A model generated the notes under the pieces. The model was not told where the DNA came from, searched no databases, and worked only from the letters and a program-made list of their open reading frames with translations. The translations under genes were made by a program, and so were the position numbers. Positions 8,660-18,793 of a stretch of 64,000 nucleotides of DNA are shown one piece after another. This DNA comes from Pseudoxanthomonas indica (GTDB lineage: Bacteria; Pseudomonadota; Gammaproteobacteria; Xanthomonadales; Xanthomonadaceae): contig NZ_FUZV01000001.1 in NCBI RefSeq assembly GCF_900167565.1, forward strand, positions 372,001 to 436,000. Reading direction: 5' to 3'. The stretch's first letter is position 1; the number at the start of each line of letters is the position of its first letter.

Positions 8660-10108
8660 TCAGCCGGCGAAGGCCTGCTGGCACCACGCCATGATCGGGC
8701 TCCACGCAATGCCCAACGCCAACAACGCAAGCGCATTGACGCCGAACACCAGCGGCACGATGCGATCCGCACGCGGCGCCTGGCGCTCGCCCACCGGCTC
8801 ATCGAAGTACATCACCTTGATGATGCGCAGGTAGTAGAACGCACCGATGACGGCACACACCACGCCGACGATCGTCAGCCACAACAGGCCCCCCTTCAGC
8901 GCCGCACCCAGCACCACCAACTTGGCCCAGAAACCCAGGAACGGCGGCACGCCGGCCAGCGAGGCCATCACGCACAGCACCAGGCCGGCCTGCCACGGAT
9001 TGCGTGCGTTCAAGCCCTTGAAGTCGTCGATCTGGTCGGCTTCGAAGCCCTGCCGCGACAGCACGATGATCGCGCCGAACGCCGCCACCGACATGATCGC
9101 GTAGCTGATCGCATAGAAAAGCGCCGAGGCATAACCGGTTTCGCCGCCGCCGGCGAAGCCGACCAGCAGGAAGCCCACGTGCGAGACCGTGGAATACGCC
9201 AGCATGCGCTTGAGGTTGGTCTGCGCAATGGCGATCAGGTTGCCGATGATCATCGACGCCGCCGCCAGGATCGCCAGCAGCAACTGCCACTGCCCACTCA
9301 ACGGACCCACGCCGTCTTCGAGGATGCGGAAGGCCATCGCGAACGCCGCCAGCTTGGGGCCGGAGCTGATGAACAAGGCAATCGGCGTCGGCGCGCCCTG
9401 ATAGACGTCTGGCAGCCACATGTGGAACGGTGCGGCGCCCAGCTTGAACGCCACGCCGGCGACCATGAACACCATGCCGGTCAGCAGCAACGTGCGGTCA
9501 GGCGAGGTCTCCACCGCCGCGTAGATGCCGGGCAGATCCAGCGTGCCGGTGGCGCCATAGGTCAGCGACATGCCGTACAGCAGCAGGCCCGAGGCCAGCG
9601 AGCCCAGCACGATGTACTTCATCGCCGCTTCCGACGACAGGCCGTCTTCGCGGTTCAGCGCGACCAGTGCGTACGAGCACAACGCCAGCAGTTCCAGGCC
9701 CAGGTAGACCATCACCAGGCTGCCGGCCGAGACCATCATCATCATGCCGACCGTGGCGAACATCACCAGCACCGGCACTTCGCCCGGATACAGCTTGCGC
9801 TCGCGCAGGTACGGCCAGGCGTAGACCAGCGACAGGCCGCTGACCAGCAGGATTGCCAGCTTGGTCAGGTTGGCCATCGCATCGCGTACGAACATGCCGT
9901 TGAACACGGTGCCGCTGCCGCCGACGTCGGTGAGCAGCATGCAGAAGGAGATGGCGATCGTCAGCAGCGCCAGGCCGTGGGTGATCACGCGCTGGCGTTC
10001 GCTCAGGAACAAATCGAGGATCAGCAGCGTGAAGGCGCCGGCGAGCAGCACCACTTCCGGCAACAGCGGCAGCAGGTCGGTGGCGGCGGGGAGCATCGAG
10101 GAGGTCAT
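8660..10108 (-). CDS. nuoN: NADH-quinone oxidoreductase subunit N
   Basis: Antiporter-like membrane subunit of respiratory complex I that takes part in proton translocation. It has 482 residues and about 13-14 hydrophobic helices. Family segments include YLGLELLALCSYALVA (near 130), KLGAAPFHMWLPDVY (near 225, with the conserved Lys and the discontinuous helix) and AYSTVSHVGFLLVGF (near 305). Two adjacent ATGs (10111, 10108) follow an AAGGA box; the second has the better spacing. Last gene of the nuo operon; the gap after nuoM is 9 bp. Confidence 0.97.
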   Translation of the reverse strand: MTSSMLPAATDLLPLLPEVVLLAGAFTLLILDLFLSERQRVITHGLALLTIAISFCMLLTDVGGSGTVFNGMFVRDAMANLTKLAILLVSGLSLVYAWPYLRERKLYPGEVPVLVMFATVGMMMMVSAGSLVMVYLGLELLALCSYALVALNREDGLSSEAAMKYIVLGSLASGLLLYGMSLTYGATGTLDLPGIYAAVETSPDRTLLLTGMVFMVAGVAFKLGAAPFHMWLPDVYQGAPTPIALFISSGPKLAAFAMAFRILEDGVGPLSGQWQLLLAILAAASMIIGNLIAIAQTNLKRMLAYSTVSHVGFLLVGFAGGGETGYASALFYAISYAIMSVAAFGAIIVLSRQGFEADQIDDFKGLNARNPWQAGLVLCVMASLAGVPPFLGFWAKLVVLGAALKGGLLWLTIVGVVCAVIGAFYYLRIIKVMYFDEPVGERQAPRADRIVPLVFGVNALALLALGIAWSPIMAWCQQAFAG

Positions 10109-10117
10109 CATTCTTCC

Positions 10118-11629
10118 TTACAGCTTGCTGTTGGCGAGCTGCATCGCCAGTTGCGCAATCGACGGTTCCATCAGGTCGGTCAGCGGCTTGGGATACAGGC
10201 CAATGGCCAGCACGCCGATGGCAAACACGCCCAGCACGATGGTCTCGCGCATGTTGATGTCCTTGAGTTCGGCCACGTGCGAGTTGGCCACTTCGCCGTA
10301 CAGCACGCGCTTGACCAGCCAAAGCGTGTACGCCGCGCCGATGATCAGGGTCAGTGCGGCCAGGAAGGCGTAGACCGGGTTCTTCTGGAAGGTGGCCACG
10401 ATCACCATGAACTCGCCGACGAAACCGCTGGTGCCCGGCAGGCCCGAGTTGGCCATGCCGAACAGCACGAAGAACACCGCGAACCAGGGCATCACGTTGG
10501 CGACGCCGCCGTAGTCCTTGATCATGCGGCTGTGCATGCGGTCGTACAGCACGCCGACGCAGGAGAACATCGCGCCCGAGACGAAGCCGTGCGAAATCAT
10601 CTGCACCATCGCGCCCTGCAGGCCCAGGCGGGCGCCGTCGAGGTTGCCGTAGTCGCGGATCAGGCCGAAGGCGATGAAGATGCCGACGGTGACAAAGCCC
10701 ATGTGCGAGACCGACGAATAGGCGATCAGCTTCTTCATGTCGTCCTGCACCAGCGCCACCAGGCCCACGTAAACCACCGCGATCAGCGACAGGATGATCA
10801 CCAGCGTGGCCCACTCATAGCCGGCGTCCGGCACGATCGGCAAGGTGAAGCGCAGGAAGCCGTAGCCACCGATCTTCAACATGATCGCGGCCAGGATCAC
10901 CGAACCGGCGGTTGGCGCTTCCACGTGCGCATCCGGCAACCACGTATGCACGGGGAACATCGGCACCTTGACCGCGAAGGCGATCAGGAAGGCGAAGAAC
11001 AGCCAGGTCTGCTCCTTGGCGCCCAGCGGCAGCGCGTACCAGTCGGCCAGCAGGAAGCTGCCGCTCTTCAGGTACAGGTAGATCAGGCCGATCAACATGA
11101 ACACCGACCCGAGGAAGGTGTACAGGAAGAACTTGATCGAGGCGTAGATGCGACGCGGGCCGCCCCATACGCCGATGATCAGGAACATCGGGATCAGCAT
11201 GCCTTCGAAGAAGACATAGAACAGCATCGCGTCCAGAGCGCAGAACACGCCGATCATCAGGCCTTCCAGGAACAGGAAGGCGGCCACGTACTGGCTGACG
11301 CGCTTGTCGATCGAGCCCCAGGCGCCAATCAACGCCAGCACGGTGGTGATGGTGGTCAGCACGATCAGCGCGACCGAGATGCCGTCCGCACCCAGCGCAT
11401 ACCAGATGTTGAACGCCGGCACCCAGGCATGGCGCTCGACGAACTGCATGCCCGGGTTGGCGAAGTCGAACCCGGTCAGCAGCGGCACGCTGGCGGCCAG
11501 GGTCAACACCGACACGCCCAGCGCCACCCATCGGGCGAGGCTGGCGCGCTGGTTGCCCAGGGCGAGGATCAAGGCGCCACCCAGGATGGGGAGCCAGATC
11601 AGGATGCTTAGCAGAGGCCAATTCGACAC
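10118..11629 (-). CDS. nuoM: NADH-quinone oxidoreductase subunit M
   Basis: Antiporter-like proton-pumping subunit of complex I. It has 503 residues and many transmembrane helices. Conserved segments are FYVFFEGMLIPMFLIIGVWGG (essential Glu, about 125-145), FAVKVPMFPVHTWLPDAH (about 222-239) and AYSSVSHMGFVTVGIF (about 305-320). The start is taken as GTG (11627-11629), giving VSNWPLLSILIWLP; an in-frame ATG 33 bp upstream would add an atypical polar leader. It follows nuoL with a 78-bp gap that holds a repeat-built mini-ORF. Confidence 0.95.
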   Translation of the reverse strand: MSNWPLLSILIWLPILGGALILALGNQRASLARWVALGVSVLTLAASVPLLTGFDFANPGMQFVERHAWVPAFNIWYALGADGISVALIVLTTITTVLALIGAWGSIDKRVSQYVAAFLFLEGLMIGVFCALDAMLFYVFFEGMLIPMFLIIGVWGGPRRIYASIKFFLYTFLGSVFMLIGLIYLYLKSGSFLLADWYALPLGAKEQTWLFFAFLIAFAVKVPMFPVHTWLPDAHVEAPTAGSVILAAIMLKIGGYGFLRFTLPIVPDAGYEWATLVIILSLIAVVYVGLVALVQDDMKKLIAYSSVSHMGFVTVGIFIAFGLIRDYGNLDGARLGLQGAMVQMISHGFVSGAMFSCVGVLYDRMHSRMIKDYGGVANVMPWFAVFFVLFGMANSGLPGTSGFVGEFMVIVATFQKNPVYAFLAALTLIIGAAYTLWLVKRVLYGEVANSHVAELKDINMRETIVLGVFAIGVLAIGLYPKPLTDLMEPSIAQLAMQLANSKL

Positions 11630-11642
11630 GTGTGTTATCCGT

Positions 11643-11711
11643 TCAGTGCAGCGCCAGGGCAATCAATGCCAGGGAGTTCTTCGCCAGGGAGATTTTTGCC
11701 AGGGTGTTCAT
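11643..11711 (-). CDS. Hypothetical 22-residue peptide built from a 15-bp tandem repeat, overlapping the nuoL stop
   Basis: The ATG (11709-11711) overlaps the nuoL TGA (11708-11710) in an ATGA junction. The frame runs 22 codons to a TGA 13 bp before the nuoM GTG. The DNA is a degenerate 15-bp direct repeat around CCTGGC, read as five-residue units TLAKI, SLAKN, SLALI and ALALH, giving a small hydrophobic/basic peptide. It may be a real small protein, a device that keeps ribosomes moving from nuoL to nuoM, or simply repeat DNA. No homologue is recognised. Confidence 0.4.
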   Translation of the reverse strand: MNTLAKISLAKNSLALIALALH

Positions 11712-14014
11712 TGCCAGAAGCGAATCAGCACGGCCAACAGTGCAATCAGGCCGAGGATCATCGCGAAGGCATAGTGGTACAGGAAGCCGGACTGGGTGCG
11801 GCGCAACAGGTTGGCCGCCAGGTCCACCAGGCGCGCACTGCCGTTGACCGCCACGCCGTCGATCACATGCGTGTCGATGGCGCGCGAGGCCTTGCCCAGC
11901 TTTACGCCGCCGCCGGCGAAACCGCCGATCCACAGGTGATCAGCCCAGTACTTCTTGTCGAGGATGTTGGTGAGGAACGCACCCAGCGGACTGGCGCGCA
12001 TGCGCGCCGGTACGCTCGGGGGCAGCACCAGGTACAGCACGGTGGCGGCGGCGAAACCGGCCAGTGCCAGCCAGAACGGCGCTGCCTGCATGCCGTGCAG
12101 CGCGAACTGCCACGGGCCGTGCCAGGTTTCCTTGAGCTGGCCGACCGTGTCCGAGCTCGGCGTGATGAAGTCGATCGCGCCGAGGAAGAACGGCAGCCGC
12201 TCGTGATGGCCGGTCCAGTCGGTGGCGAACAGCATCGGACCGATGGTGAAGATACCGATGAAGATCGACGGGATCGCCAGCAGGATCAGCGGCAGCGTGA
12301 CCACCCAAGGCGACTCGTGCGGCTCGTGCGCGCCGTGATGGCCGTGGTCGTCGTGACCGTGCTGGTCATCGTGCGCATGGGCGTCGGCGGCAACCGGTTC
12401 GGCGTGCGACTCGGCTTCGTCGTGCGCGGTGCCATGGTGGTGATCATCGCCATGCGCGGCGTGCGCATCGCGGAAGCGTTCCTTGCCGTGGAAGGTCAGG
12501 TACAGCAGACGGAAGCTGTAGAAGCTGGTGACGAACACGCCCAGCAGCACCGCCCAGTAACCGTACGACGCCACCCACTCGCTCGGGCCGCTGAAGCTCT
12601 GCGCCATCATGCCCATGTCGGCAATCTGCTTGGCCACTTCGCCGGCATGTTCGTGGTGATGCTTGGCCGCTTCGATGATGGTGTCCTTCGAGTAGAAGCC
12701 GGAGAAGAACGGCGTGCCGACCAGCGCCAGCGTGCCGATCAGGCTGGTGATCCAGGTGATCGGCATGTACTTGCGCAGGCCACCCATCTTGCGCATGTCC
12801 TGCTCGTGATGCATGCCGATGATCACCGAACCCGCCGCGAGGAACAGCAGCGCCTTGAAGAAGGCATGGGTCATCAGGTGATAGACCGCGGCCGAATAGG
12901 CCGACACGCCCAGCGCCACCGTCATGTAGCCCAGCTGCGACAGCGTCGAATAGGCGACCACCCGCTTGATGTCGTTCTGCACGATGCCGATCAGGCCGGT
13001 GAACAGGGCGGTGGTGGCGCCGATGAACAGCACGAAGTCCAGCGCCGTCTGCGACAGCTCGAACAGCGGCGACATGCGCGCGACCATGAAGATGCCGGCG
13101 GTGACCATCGTCGCCGCGTGGATCAGCGCCGAGATGGGCGTCGGACCTTCCATCGAATCCGGCAGCCACACGTGCAGCGGCACCTGCGCCGACTTGCCCA
13201 TGGCGCCAATGAACAAACAGATGCAGGTGACCGTGGCCATCGACCAGATCATCGGCTCGTCCAGCACCTGGTAGCTGACGCCGAACACGTGCAGCGTGCC
13301 CGACCACACCGGCAGCGCCTTGCCGGCCAGCAAGGTGGCGTTGGCGAAGACGGTGGCGTAGTCCAGCGTGCCGAACATGAAGAGGACCGCGGCGATACCC
13401 AGCAGGAAGCCGAAGTCGCCGACGCGGTTGACCAGGAACGCCTTGAGGTTGGCGAAGATCGCGGTCGGTCGCTTGAACCAGAAACCGATCAGCAGGTACG
13501 AGACCAGGCCGACGGCTTCCCAGCCGAAGAACAGCTGCAAGAAGTTGTTGCTCATCACCAGCATCAGCATGCTGAAGGTGAACAGCGAGATGTAGCTGAA
13601 GAAGCGCTGGTAGCCCGGGTCTTCGGCCATGTAGCCGATGGTGTACACATGCACCAGCAGCGAGACGAAGGTCACCACCACCATCATCATCGCGGTCAGC
13701 TTGTCGATCATGAAACCGACGTGGCCGCTGATGTTGCCCACCTGGAAGAAAGTGTAGACGTTCTGGTTGAACGGCGAAGCGCCCTGCCCGACCAGCTGGA
13801 ACAGCACGTAGATCGACAGCGCGCAGCTCACCGCCACGCCCAGGATGGTCACGCTGTGCGCGCCGGCACGGCCCACCTGGCGACCGAACAGGCCGGCGAT
13901 GATGCTGCCCAGCAACGGGGCCAGCACGATCGCCAGCAGCACCTTCATGGAGATGCCTGGCAGGACGGCGGCCGGCAGAGCGGCGATGGTTTCCGCAGCA
14001 ATCATGGGGATCAT
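11708..14014 (-). CDS. nuoL: NADH-quinone oxidoreductase subunit L
   Basis: Largest antiporter-like subunit of complex I, with the long lateral helix along the membrane arm. It has 768 residues, longer than E. coli NuoL (613). Core motifs include FFGWEAVGLVSYLLIGFW (about 170-187), MGKSAQVPLHVWLPDSMEGPTP (discontinuous helix) and AYSTLSQLGYMTVALGV. A His/Asp/Glu-rich insert (about 500-560; HGDDHHHGTAHDE, HAHDDQHGHDDHGHH) lies before the C-terminal helices. The ATG at 14014 overlaps the nuoK stop by one base; a later ATG (13948, MKVLLAIVLAPL) is an alternative start. Confidence 0.96.
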   Translation of the reverse strand: MIPMIAAETIAALPAAVLPGISMKVLLAIVLAPLLGSIIAGLFGRQVGRAGAHSVTILGVAVSCALSIYVLFQLVGQGASPFNQNVYTFFQVGNISGHVGFMIDKLTAMMMVVVTFVSLLVHVYTIGYMAEDPGYQRFFSYISLFTFSMLMLVMSNNFLQLFFGWEAVGLVSYLLIGFWFKRPTAIFANLKAFLVNRVGDFGFLLGIAAVLFMFGTLDYATVFANATLLAGKALPVWSGTLHVFGVSYQVLDEPMIWSMATVTCICLFIGAMGKSAQVPLHVWLPDSMEGPTPISALIHAATMVTAGIFMVARMSPLFELSQTALDFVLFIGATTALFTGLIGIVQNDIKRVVAYSTLSQLGYMTVALGVSAYSAAVYHLMTHAFFKALLFLAAGSVIIGMHHEQDMRKMGGLRKYMPITWITSLIGTLALVGTPFFSGFYSKDTIIEAAKHHHEHAGEVAKQIADMGMMAQSFSGPSEWVASYGYWAVLLGVFVTSFYSFRLLYLTFHGKERFRDAHAAHGDDHHHGTAHDEAESHAEPVAADAHAHDDQHGHDDHGHHGAHEPHESPWVVTLPLILLAIPSIFIGIFTIGPMLFATDWTGHHERLPFFLGAIDFITPSSDTVGQLKETWHGPWQFALHGMQAAPFWLALAGFAAATVLYLVLPPSVPARMRASPLGAFLTNILDKKYWADHLWIGGFAGGGVKLGKASRAIDTHVIDGVAVNGSARLVDLAANLLRRTQSGFLYHYAFAMILGLIALLAVLIRFWQ

Positions 14015-14319
14015 CAGCCTTTGAGCGTGTCGACTTCGGCCACGTTGATCGTGCGCCGGGTACGGAACAGGGTGACCAGGATGGCCAGGCCGATGGCGGC
14101 TTCGGCAGCCGCCACGGTGAGGATGAAGAACACGAAGATCTGCCCGGCCGCATCGCCCAGTTCGCGCGAGAAGGCGACGAAGTTGAGGTTGACCGACAGC
14201 AGCATCAGTTCAATCGACATCAGCAGCACGATGACATTCTTCCGGTTGAGGAAGATGCCGGCCAGGCTGATGCAGAACAGCACGGCGCCCAGCGCCAGCA
14301 AGTGACCCAGGGTAATCAT
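14014..14319 (-). CDS. nuoK: NADH-quinone oxidoreductase subunit K
   Basis: Small membrane subunit of complex I at the E-channel/proton-path junction. It has 101 residues and three transmembrane helices. The conserved Glu in [17 protein letters not shown] (about 34-50) and the second Glu in [13 protein letters not shown] (about 71-80) are present. It starts with [16 protein letters not shown]. It overlaps nuoJ by 4 bp upstream and touches nuoL downstream. Confidence 0.97.
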   Translation of the reverse strand: MITLGHLLALGAVLFCISLAGIFLNRKNVIVLLMSIELMLLSVNLNFVAFSRELGDAAGQIFVFFILTVAAAEAAIGLAILVTLFRTRRTINVAEVDTLKG

Positions 14320-14969
14320 GGCTTGGCCTCCCCTTCGCCGGCTTCGGGCGTGGCGGTTTCGCGCACCGGCACCTCGGCCTGCATCTTGATGATGCGGATG
14401 CGATCGCTCGCCTTCACGCGCGACTGCTCCGACGGATTCTGGGTCTTGGTGCCTTCGCGCTTGCGCAGGGTCAGCATGACCGCCGCGACCACGGCCACGG
14501 TCAGGATCACCGCAGCGAACTCGAACGGCAGCAGGAACTTGGTGAACAGCGTGCGCGCCAGCCAGGCGGTGTTGGACACTTCGGCGGCGGCGGCGGCGGC
14601 GTTGTCCGGGAAGGCGGCGGCGCTGCGTGCCTTGACCCCGATCAGGGTCACCATCTGCACCAGCATCGCCACGGCGACCACGATGCCGACCGGCAGGAAA
14701 CGCACCCAGCCCTCACGCAACGCGGTGACGTCGATGTCCAGCATCATCACCACGAACAGGAACAGCACCATCACCGCGCCCACGTAGACGAGGATCAGGG
14801 CCACGCCGAGGAACTCGGCGCCGACCAGCAGCCAGATGCAGGCCACGGAGAAGAACGTCAGGATCAGGCACAGCACCGCATGCACGGGGTTGCGCACGCT
14901 GATGACCGCACCCGCCGAGACGGCGGCGATGCCAGCGAAGATCCAGAAAGCGATATTGAGCCAATCCAT
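14316..14969 (-). CDS. nuoJ: NADH-quinone oxidoreductase subunit J
   Basis: Membrane subunit of complex I with five predicted helices. It has 217 residues. The typical segments [24 protein letters not shown] (about 26-49) and [19 protein letters not shown] (about 62-80) are present. After the last helix (about 150-165) the C-terminal 50 residues are polar and probably cytoplasmic. It starts 8 bp after nuoI and ends in a 4-bp overlap with nuoK. Confidence 0.97.
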   Translation of the reverse strand: MDWLNIAFWIFAGIAAVSAGAVISVRNPVHAVLCLILTFFSVACIWLLVGAEFLGVALILVYVGAVMVLFLFVVMMLDIDVTALREGWVRFLPVGIVVAVAMLVQMVTLIGVKARSAAAFPDNAAAAAAEVSNTAWLARTLFTKFLLPFEFAAVILTVAVVAAVMLTLRKREGTKTQNPSEQSRVKASDRIRIIKMQAEVPVRETATPEAGEGEAKP

Positions 14970-14977
14970 TTCTGACC

Positions 14978-15466
14978 TCAGCGGAAGGCGGCGTCGGCGG
15001 CGCGGCGTTCGGCGATTTCGGCTTCAAGCCGATCGCCCAGCGCCAGCAGCTGCGGCTTGGTGACGATGTTCTGGCCACGCTTTTCGAAGTGGTACTCCAG
15101 CACGTGGGTTTCGACAATCGAGTCCACCGGGCAGCTCTCTTCGCAGAAACCGCAGTAGATGCACTTGAACAGATCGATGTCGTAACGCGTGGTGCGGCGG
15201 GTGCCGTCTTCGCGCGGGGCCGAGTCGATGGTAATGGCCAACGCCGGGCACACCGCTTCGCACAGCTTGCAGGCGATGCAGCGCTCCTCGCCGTTCGGAT
15301 AGCGTCGCAGCGCATGCAGGCCGCGGAAGCGCACCGACTGCGGGAACTTCTCCATCGGGTACATCACGGTGTACTTGGGCTTGAAGGTGTACTTCAAGGT
15401 GAGCGCAAGACCCTGGAGCAGCTCCAGCAGCATCAGGCTCTTGAAGTAATGGACGACTTTGTTCAT
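14978..15466 (-). CDS. nuoI: NADH-quinone oxidoreductase subunit I
   Basis: Peripheral-arm ferredoxin subunit carrying clusters N6a and N6b. It has 162 residues. There are two 4Fe-4S motifs, Cys63-66-69-73 ([12 protein letters not shown]) and Cys102-105-108-112 ([12 protein letters not shown]). The start [15 protein letters not shown] is chosen over an upstream in-frame ATG because it matches the amphipathic N-terminus of the family and leaves a 4-bp gap after nuoH. Confidence 0.97.
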   Translation of the reverse strand: MNKVVHYFKSLMLLELLQGLALTLKYTFKPKYTVMYPMEKFPQSVRFRGLHALRRYPNGEERCIACKLCEAVCPALAITIDSAPREDGTRRTTRYDIDLFKCIYCGFCEESCPVDSIVETHVLEYHFEKRGQNIVTKPQLLALGDRLEAEIAERRAADAAFR

Positions 15467-15470
15467 TGCC

Positions 15471-16562
15471 TCAGACACCCTTCTCGAACACGCCAAAGAA
15501 CACCATCAGCGCGGTGACGGCGATCCACACGATGGTCAACGGAATGAAGACCTTCCAGCCCAGCCGCATGATCTGGTCATAGCGGTAGCGCGGGAAGCTG
15601 GCGCGGAACCAGATGTAGGCGCTGGCGAAGAACAACACCTTCAGCAGCAGCCACGGCCAGCCGCCCACCCAGATCCAGTTGATCCAGGGCGAGACGTCGG
15701 CGGTGATCCAACCCTGCAGCGGGCTCAGCCAGCCACCCAGGAAGAACAGCGAGACCAGGAAGCTCACCAGGATCATGTTGGCGTATTCGGCCAGGAAGAA
15801 CAGCGCGAACGCCGCACCCGAATACTCGACCATGTGGCCGGCGACGATTTCCGATTCGCCTTCGACCACGTCGAACGGCGAACGGTTGGTTTCCGCCACG
15901 CCCGACACCCAGTAGACGATGAAGAGCGGGAACAGGGGCAGCCAGAACCATTCCAGGAAGCCGTTGTTGCCAGCCTGCGCCATCACGATCTCGCTCAGGT
16001 TCAAGCTGCCGGCGGCAATCAGCACGCCGACCAGGGCAAAGCCCATCGCGATTTCGTAGCTCACCACCTGCGCGGCCGAACGCATCGCACCCAGGAAGGC
16101 GTACTTCGAGTTGGACGCCCAGCCGGCGATGATGATGCCGTACACGCCGAGCGAGGTCATCGCCAGCAGGTACAGCAGGCCGGCGTTGGCATTGGACAGC
16201 ACCAGCTTGGCGTCGAACGGCACCACTGCCCAGGCGGCGAACGCCGGCGCCAGGGTGATCAGCGGCGCCAGCACGTACATGGTCTTCTGCGCGCTGCTGG
16301 GCTGGATGATTTCCTTGAACAGCAGTTTGAACACGTCGGCGAAGGCCTGGAAGATGCCCATGCCCACGTACATCGGTCCGTGGCGCACGTGCATCCAGCC
16401 AATCAGCTTGCGCTCCCAGACCACGTAGAAGGCCACCGAAATGATCACCGGCATGGCGATCACCAGGATCTTCAGCACGATCCACAGCACCACGCCGATG
16501 TCGCCCAGGCTCAGCAGCCAGGCGTGCAACGGGCCGACGGCATTGATCAACAACTCGTTCAT
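15471..16562 (-). CDS. nuoH: NADH-quinone oxidoreductase subunit H
   Basis: Membrane subunit that forms much of the quinone-binding cavity of complex I. It has 363 residues and eight predicted helices. Signature parts are [20 protein letters not shown] (about 48-67), the glutamate-rich [21 protein letters not shown] (about 218-238) with [16 protein letters not shown] after it, and [18 protein letters not shown] near the C-terminus. It overlaps nuoG by 4 bp. Confidence 0.98.
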   Translation of the reverse strand: MNELLINAVGPLHAWLLSLGDIGVVLWIVLKILVIAMPVIISVAFYVVWERKLIGWMHVRHGPMYVGMGIFQAFADVFKLLFKEIIQPSSAQKTMYVLAPLITLAPAFAAWAVVPFDAKLVLSNANAGLLYLLAMTSLGVYGIIIAGWASNSKYAFLGAMRSAAQVVSYEIAMGFALVGVLIAAGSLNLSEIVMAQAGNNGFLEWFWLPLFPLFIVYWVSGVAETNRSPFDVVEGESEIVAGHMVEYSGAAFALFFLAEYANMILVSFLVSLFFLGGWLSPLQGWITADVSPWINWIWVGGWPWLLLKVLFFASAYIWFRASFPRYRYDQIMRLGWKVFIPLTIVWIAVTALMVFFGVFEKGV

Positions 16563-18793
16563 GCGCTCACCACCGTCACGCGTCCGGCGCCCAGCGGCGC
16601 GGTTGCGCCGTAGCCACCTTCAATCCAGGCAGCGCCCGCGGCCACGCGGGCATCGATGACCAGCGGCAAGGTGGCCGTACCCTGGCTGGCGCCAAGCTTG
16701 ACCATTTGGCCTTCGTTGACGCCCAGCGACTGTGCATCGGCCGGATTCAACACCACCCGCGCGCCGACGTTGAGCGGGTGCGCCTGCAGTGCTTCGGCAC
16801 GTCGGACCGTGCCGTCGGTACGGTAGATCGCCGCGCTGACCGCCAGTTCCAGGCCTTCCCCGTCCTGCGTCGCCGCAGCGGTCGGCGCCAGGGTCACGCT
16901 GGCACGCGCGCCGATCAGCGCACGCACGCCAGCCAGGTCGGTGAATTCGAATGCCGGCAGTTGCAGCTCGCCACCGAGGGCGCGCAGCACGCGCCAGCCT
17001 TCGCGCGCATCGCCGGGCAACTTGCCGGCGGCCTGCGTGCGTTGCTCATCGCCATTCAAATTGGTCAGCGTGGCCTCGATTTCCGGCAGCGCGCCAATCG
17101 GCAGGATCACATCGGCGAAGTCGCGGGTCGACTTGCAGGCGAAGTGGCTGAAAGCCACCACTTTCGCTGCAGTCAGTGCGCGCGCGGCGGCCGGCGTATC
17201 GGCGAAGTCCAGACCGGCTTCGATGCCGTAGATGACATAGGCCTTGCGCGGCTCGGCGAACATGCCGGCCACGTCGCGACGCGACGGCAGCACGCCATGC
17301 CTGGTCAGGCCCAGCGCATTGGCGCCCTGCGGAATGCGGCACAGCTTGGCGCCGGTGGCGGCGGCAAATTCGCGTGCGGCAGCGCGCAGCGAGGCGGCCT
17401 GCGGATGGTTTTCAGCGATGCCACCGACCAGCAACACCGTGTGGCGACCGGCCTGCACGACCTCGCGCAGCGCCGCATCGTTCAAAGCGCCCGCCAGCTT
17501 CGACGGCGCCACGATGTGCTTGCCGGCGATGCCGAAGGCGAAGTCGAAATCGACCGGGTTGACCACGTGGATCTTGCTGCCCTTGCCCTGCGCCTTGCGC
17601 AGGCGCTGGTGCAGCAGCGGCAGTTCGTGGCGGATGTTGCTGCCGAACACCACGATCACATCGGCCTTCTCGATCTCGGCCAGCGGCGAAGCAAATGCTT
17701 CGGCCACGGCGCCGTCGGAGAAGTCGCGGTTGTTGATGCGGTGATCAAGGTTGCCGGTGTCCAGGCCGTCGGCGAGTCGGGCGAGCAGACCGCCCTCCTC
17801 GTTCGAGGTGGCCGGGTGGACCAGCACGCCGAGGTCATCGCCGCGATTCGCGCGCAGGATTTCCGCGGCAGCGGCCAGGCCTTCGGCCCACGACACTTCC
17901 TTCCATTCGCCGTTAACCTTCTGCAACGGCTTGACCGCGCGGTCGTCGGCGTACAGGCCCTGGTGCGAATAGCGATCGCGATCCGACAGCCAGCATTCGT
18001 TGACCGCTTCGTTGTCACGCGGCACCGAACGCAGCACCTGGCCGCGACGCGAATGATGGAACAGGTTGGAACCCATGGCGTCATGGAAGCCGACCGATTC
18101 GCGGGCAATCAGTTCCCACGGGCGGGCGCGGAACTGGAACACCTTGTTGGTCAGCGCGCCGACCGGGCAGACGTCGATGACGTTGCCGGAAATCTCGGTG
18201 GTCAGCGGCTTGCCGTCGTAGGTGCCAATCTGCAGGTTTTCACCGCGGTACATGCCGCCCAGCTCGTAGGTGCCGGCGATTTCCGCGGTGAAGCGCACGC
18301 AGCGCGTGCACTGGATGCAGCGGGTCATCTCGGTGGCGACCAGCGGACCGATGTCCTCGTCCGGCACCACGCGCTTGCGTTCCTGGAAACGGCTGACCGA
18401 ACGGCCATAGCCCAGCGACAGATCCTGCAGTTCGCATTCGCCGCCCTGATCGCAGATCGGGCAGTCCAGCGGGTGGTTGATCAGCAGGAACTCCATCACG
18501 TTGCGCTGCGACTTCAACGCCTTCTCGCTGCGCGTCTGCACCTTCATGCCGTCCATCACTGGGGTGGCACAGGCGGGCGCCGGCTTGGGCATCTTTTCCA
18601 CATCGACCAGGCACATGCGGCAGTTCGCCGCGATGGCCAGCTTGTCGTGGTAGCAGAAGCGCGGAATCGGGATGCCGGCCTTGTCGGCGGCCTGGATGAT
18701 CATCGAACCCTTCGGCGCGGCCATTTCCACGCCGTCGATGAAGACGGTGACGTGATCCGGCGGAAGGTCGGGATTGACGGGTTGCGCGCTCAT
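16559..18793 (-). CDS. nuoG: NADH-quinone oxidoreductase subunit G
   Basis: Large iron-sulfur subunit of the complex I hydrophilic arm. It has 744 residues. The N-terminal 2Fe-2S domain has Cys47, 58, 61 and 75; the His-Cys3 cluster site is His107, Cys111, Cys114 and Cys120; a further 4Fe-4S ferredoxin pattern follows ([10 protein letters not shown] with a later DVCPVGAL). The rest is the inactive molybdopterin-oxidoreductase-like domain. The start [21 protein letters not shown] overlaps the nuoF stop by 4 bp (ATGA); the upstream open frame is only read-through of nuoF. Confidence 0.97.
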   Translation of the reverse strand: MSAQPVNPDLPPDHVTVFIDGVEMAAPKGSMIIQAADKAGIPIPRFCYHDKLAIAANCRMCLVDVEKMPKPAPACATPVMDGMKVQTRSEKALKSQRNVMEFLLINHPLDCPICDQGGECELQDLSLGYGRSVSRFQERKRVVPDEDIGPLVATEMTRCIQCTRCVRFTAEIAGTYELGGMYRGENLQIGTYDGKPLTTEISGNVIDVCPVGALTNKVFQFRARPWELIARESVGFHDAMGSNLFHHSRRGQVLRSVPRDNEAVNECWLSDRDRYSHQGLYADDRAVKPLQKVNGEWKEVSWAEGLAAAAEILRANRGDDLGVLVHPATSNEEGGLLARLADGLDTGNLDHRINNRDFSDGAVAEAFASPLAEIEKADVIVVFGSNIRHELPLLHQRLRKAQGKGSKIHVVNPVDFDFAFGIAGKHIVAPSKLAGALNDAALREVVQAGRHTVLLVGGIAENHPQAASLRAAAREFAAATGAKLCRIPQGANALGLTRHGVLPSRRDVAGMFAEPRKAYVIYGIEAGLDFADTPAAARALTAAKVVAFSHFACKSTRDFADVILPIGALPEIEATLTNLNGDEQRTQAAGKLPGDAREGWRVLRALGGELQLPAFEFTDLAGVRALIGARASVTLAPTAAATQDGEGLELAVSAAIYRTDGTVRRAEALQAHPLNVGARVVLNPADAQSLGVNEGQMVKLGASQGTATLPLVIDARVAAGAAWIEGGYGATAPLGAGRVTVVSA

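Noticed and set aside
9179..14305. Open frames of 810 and 891 codons opposite nuoL, nuoM and nuoN
   Set aside because: Shadow frames of the complex I genes; the composition (Gln/His/Arg-rich) reflects reverse-complement codons of membrane proteins.
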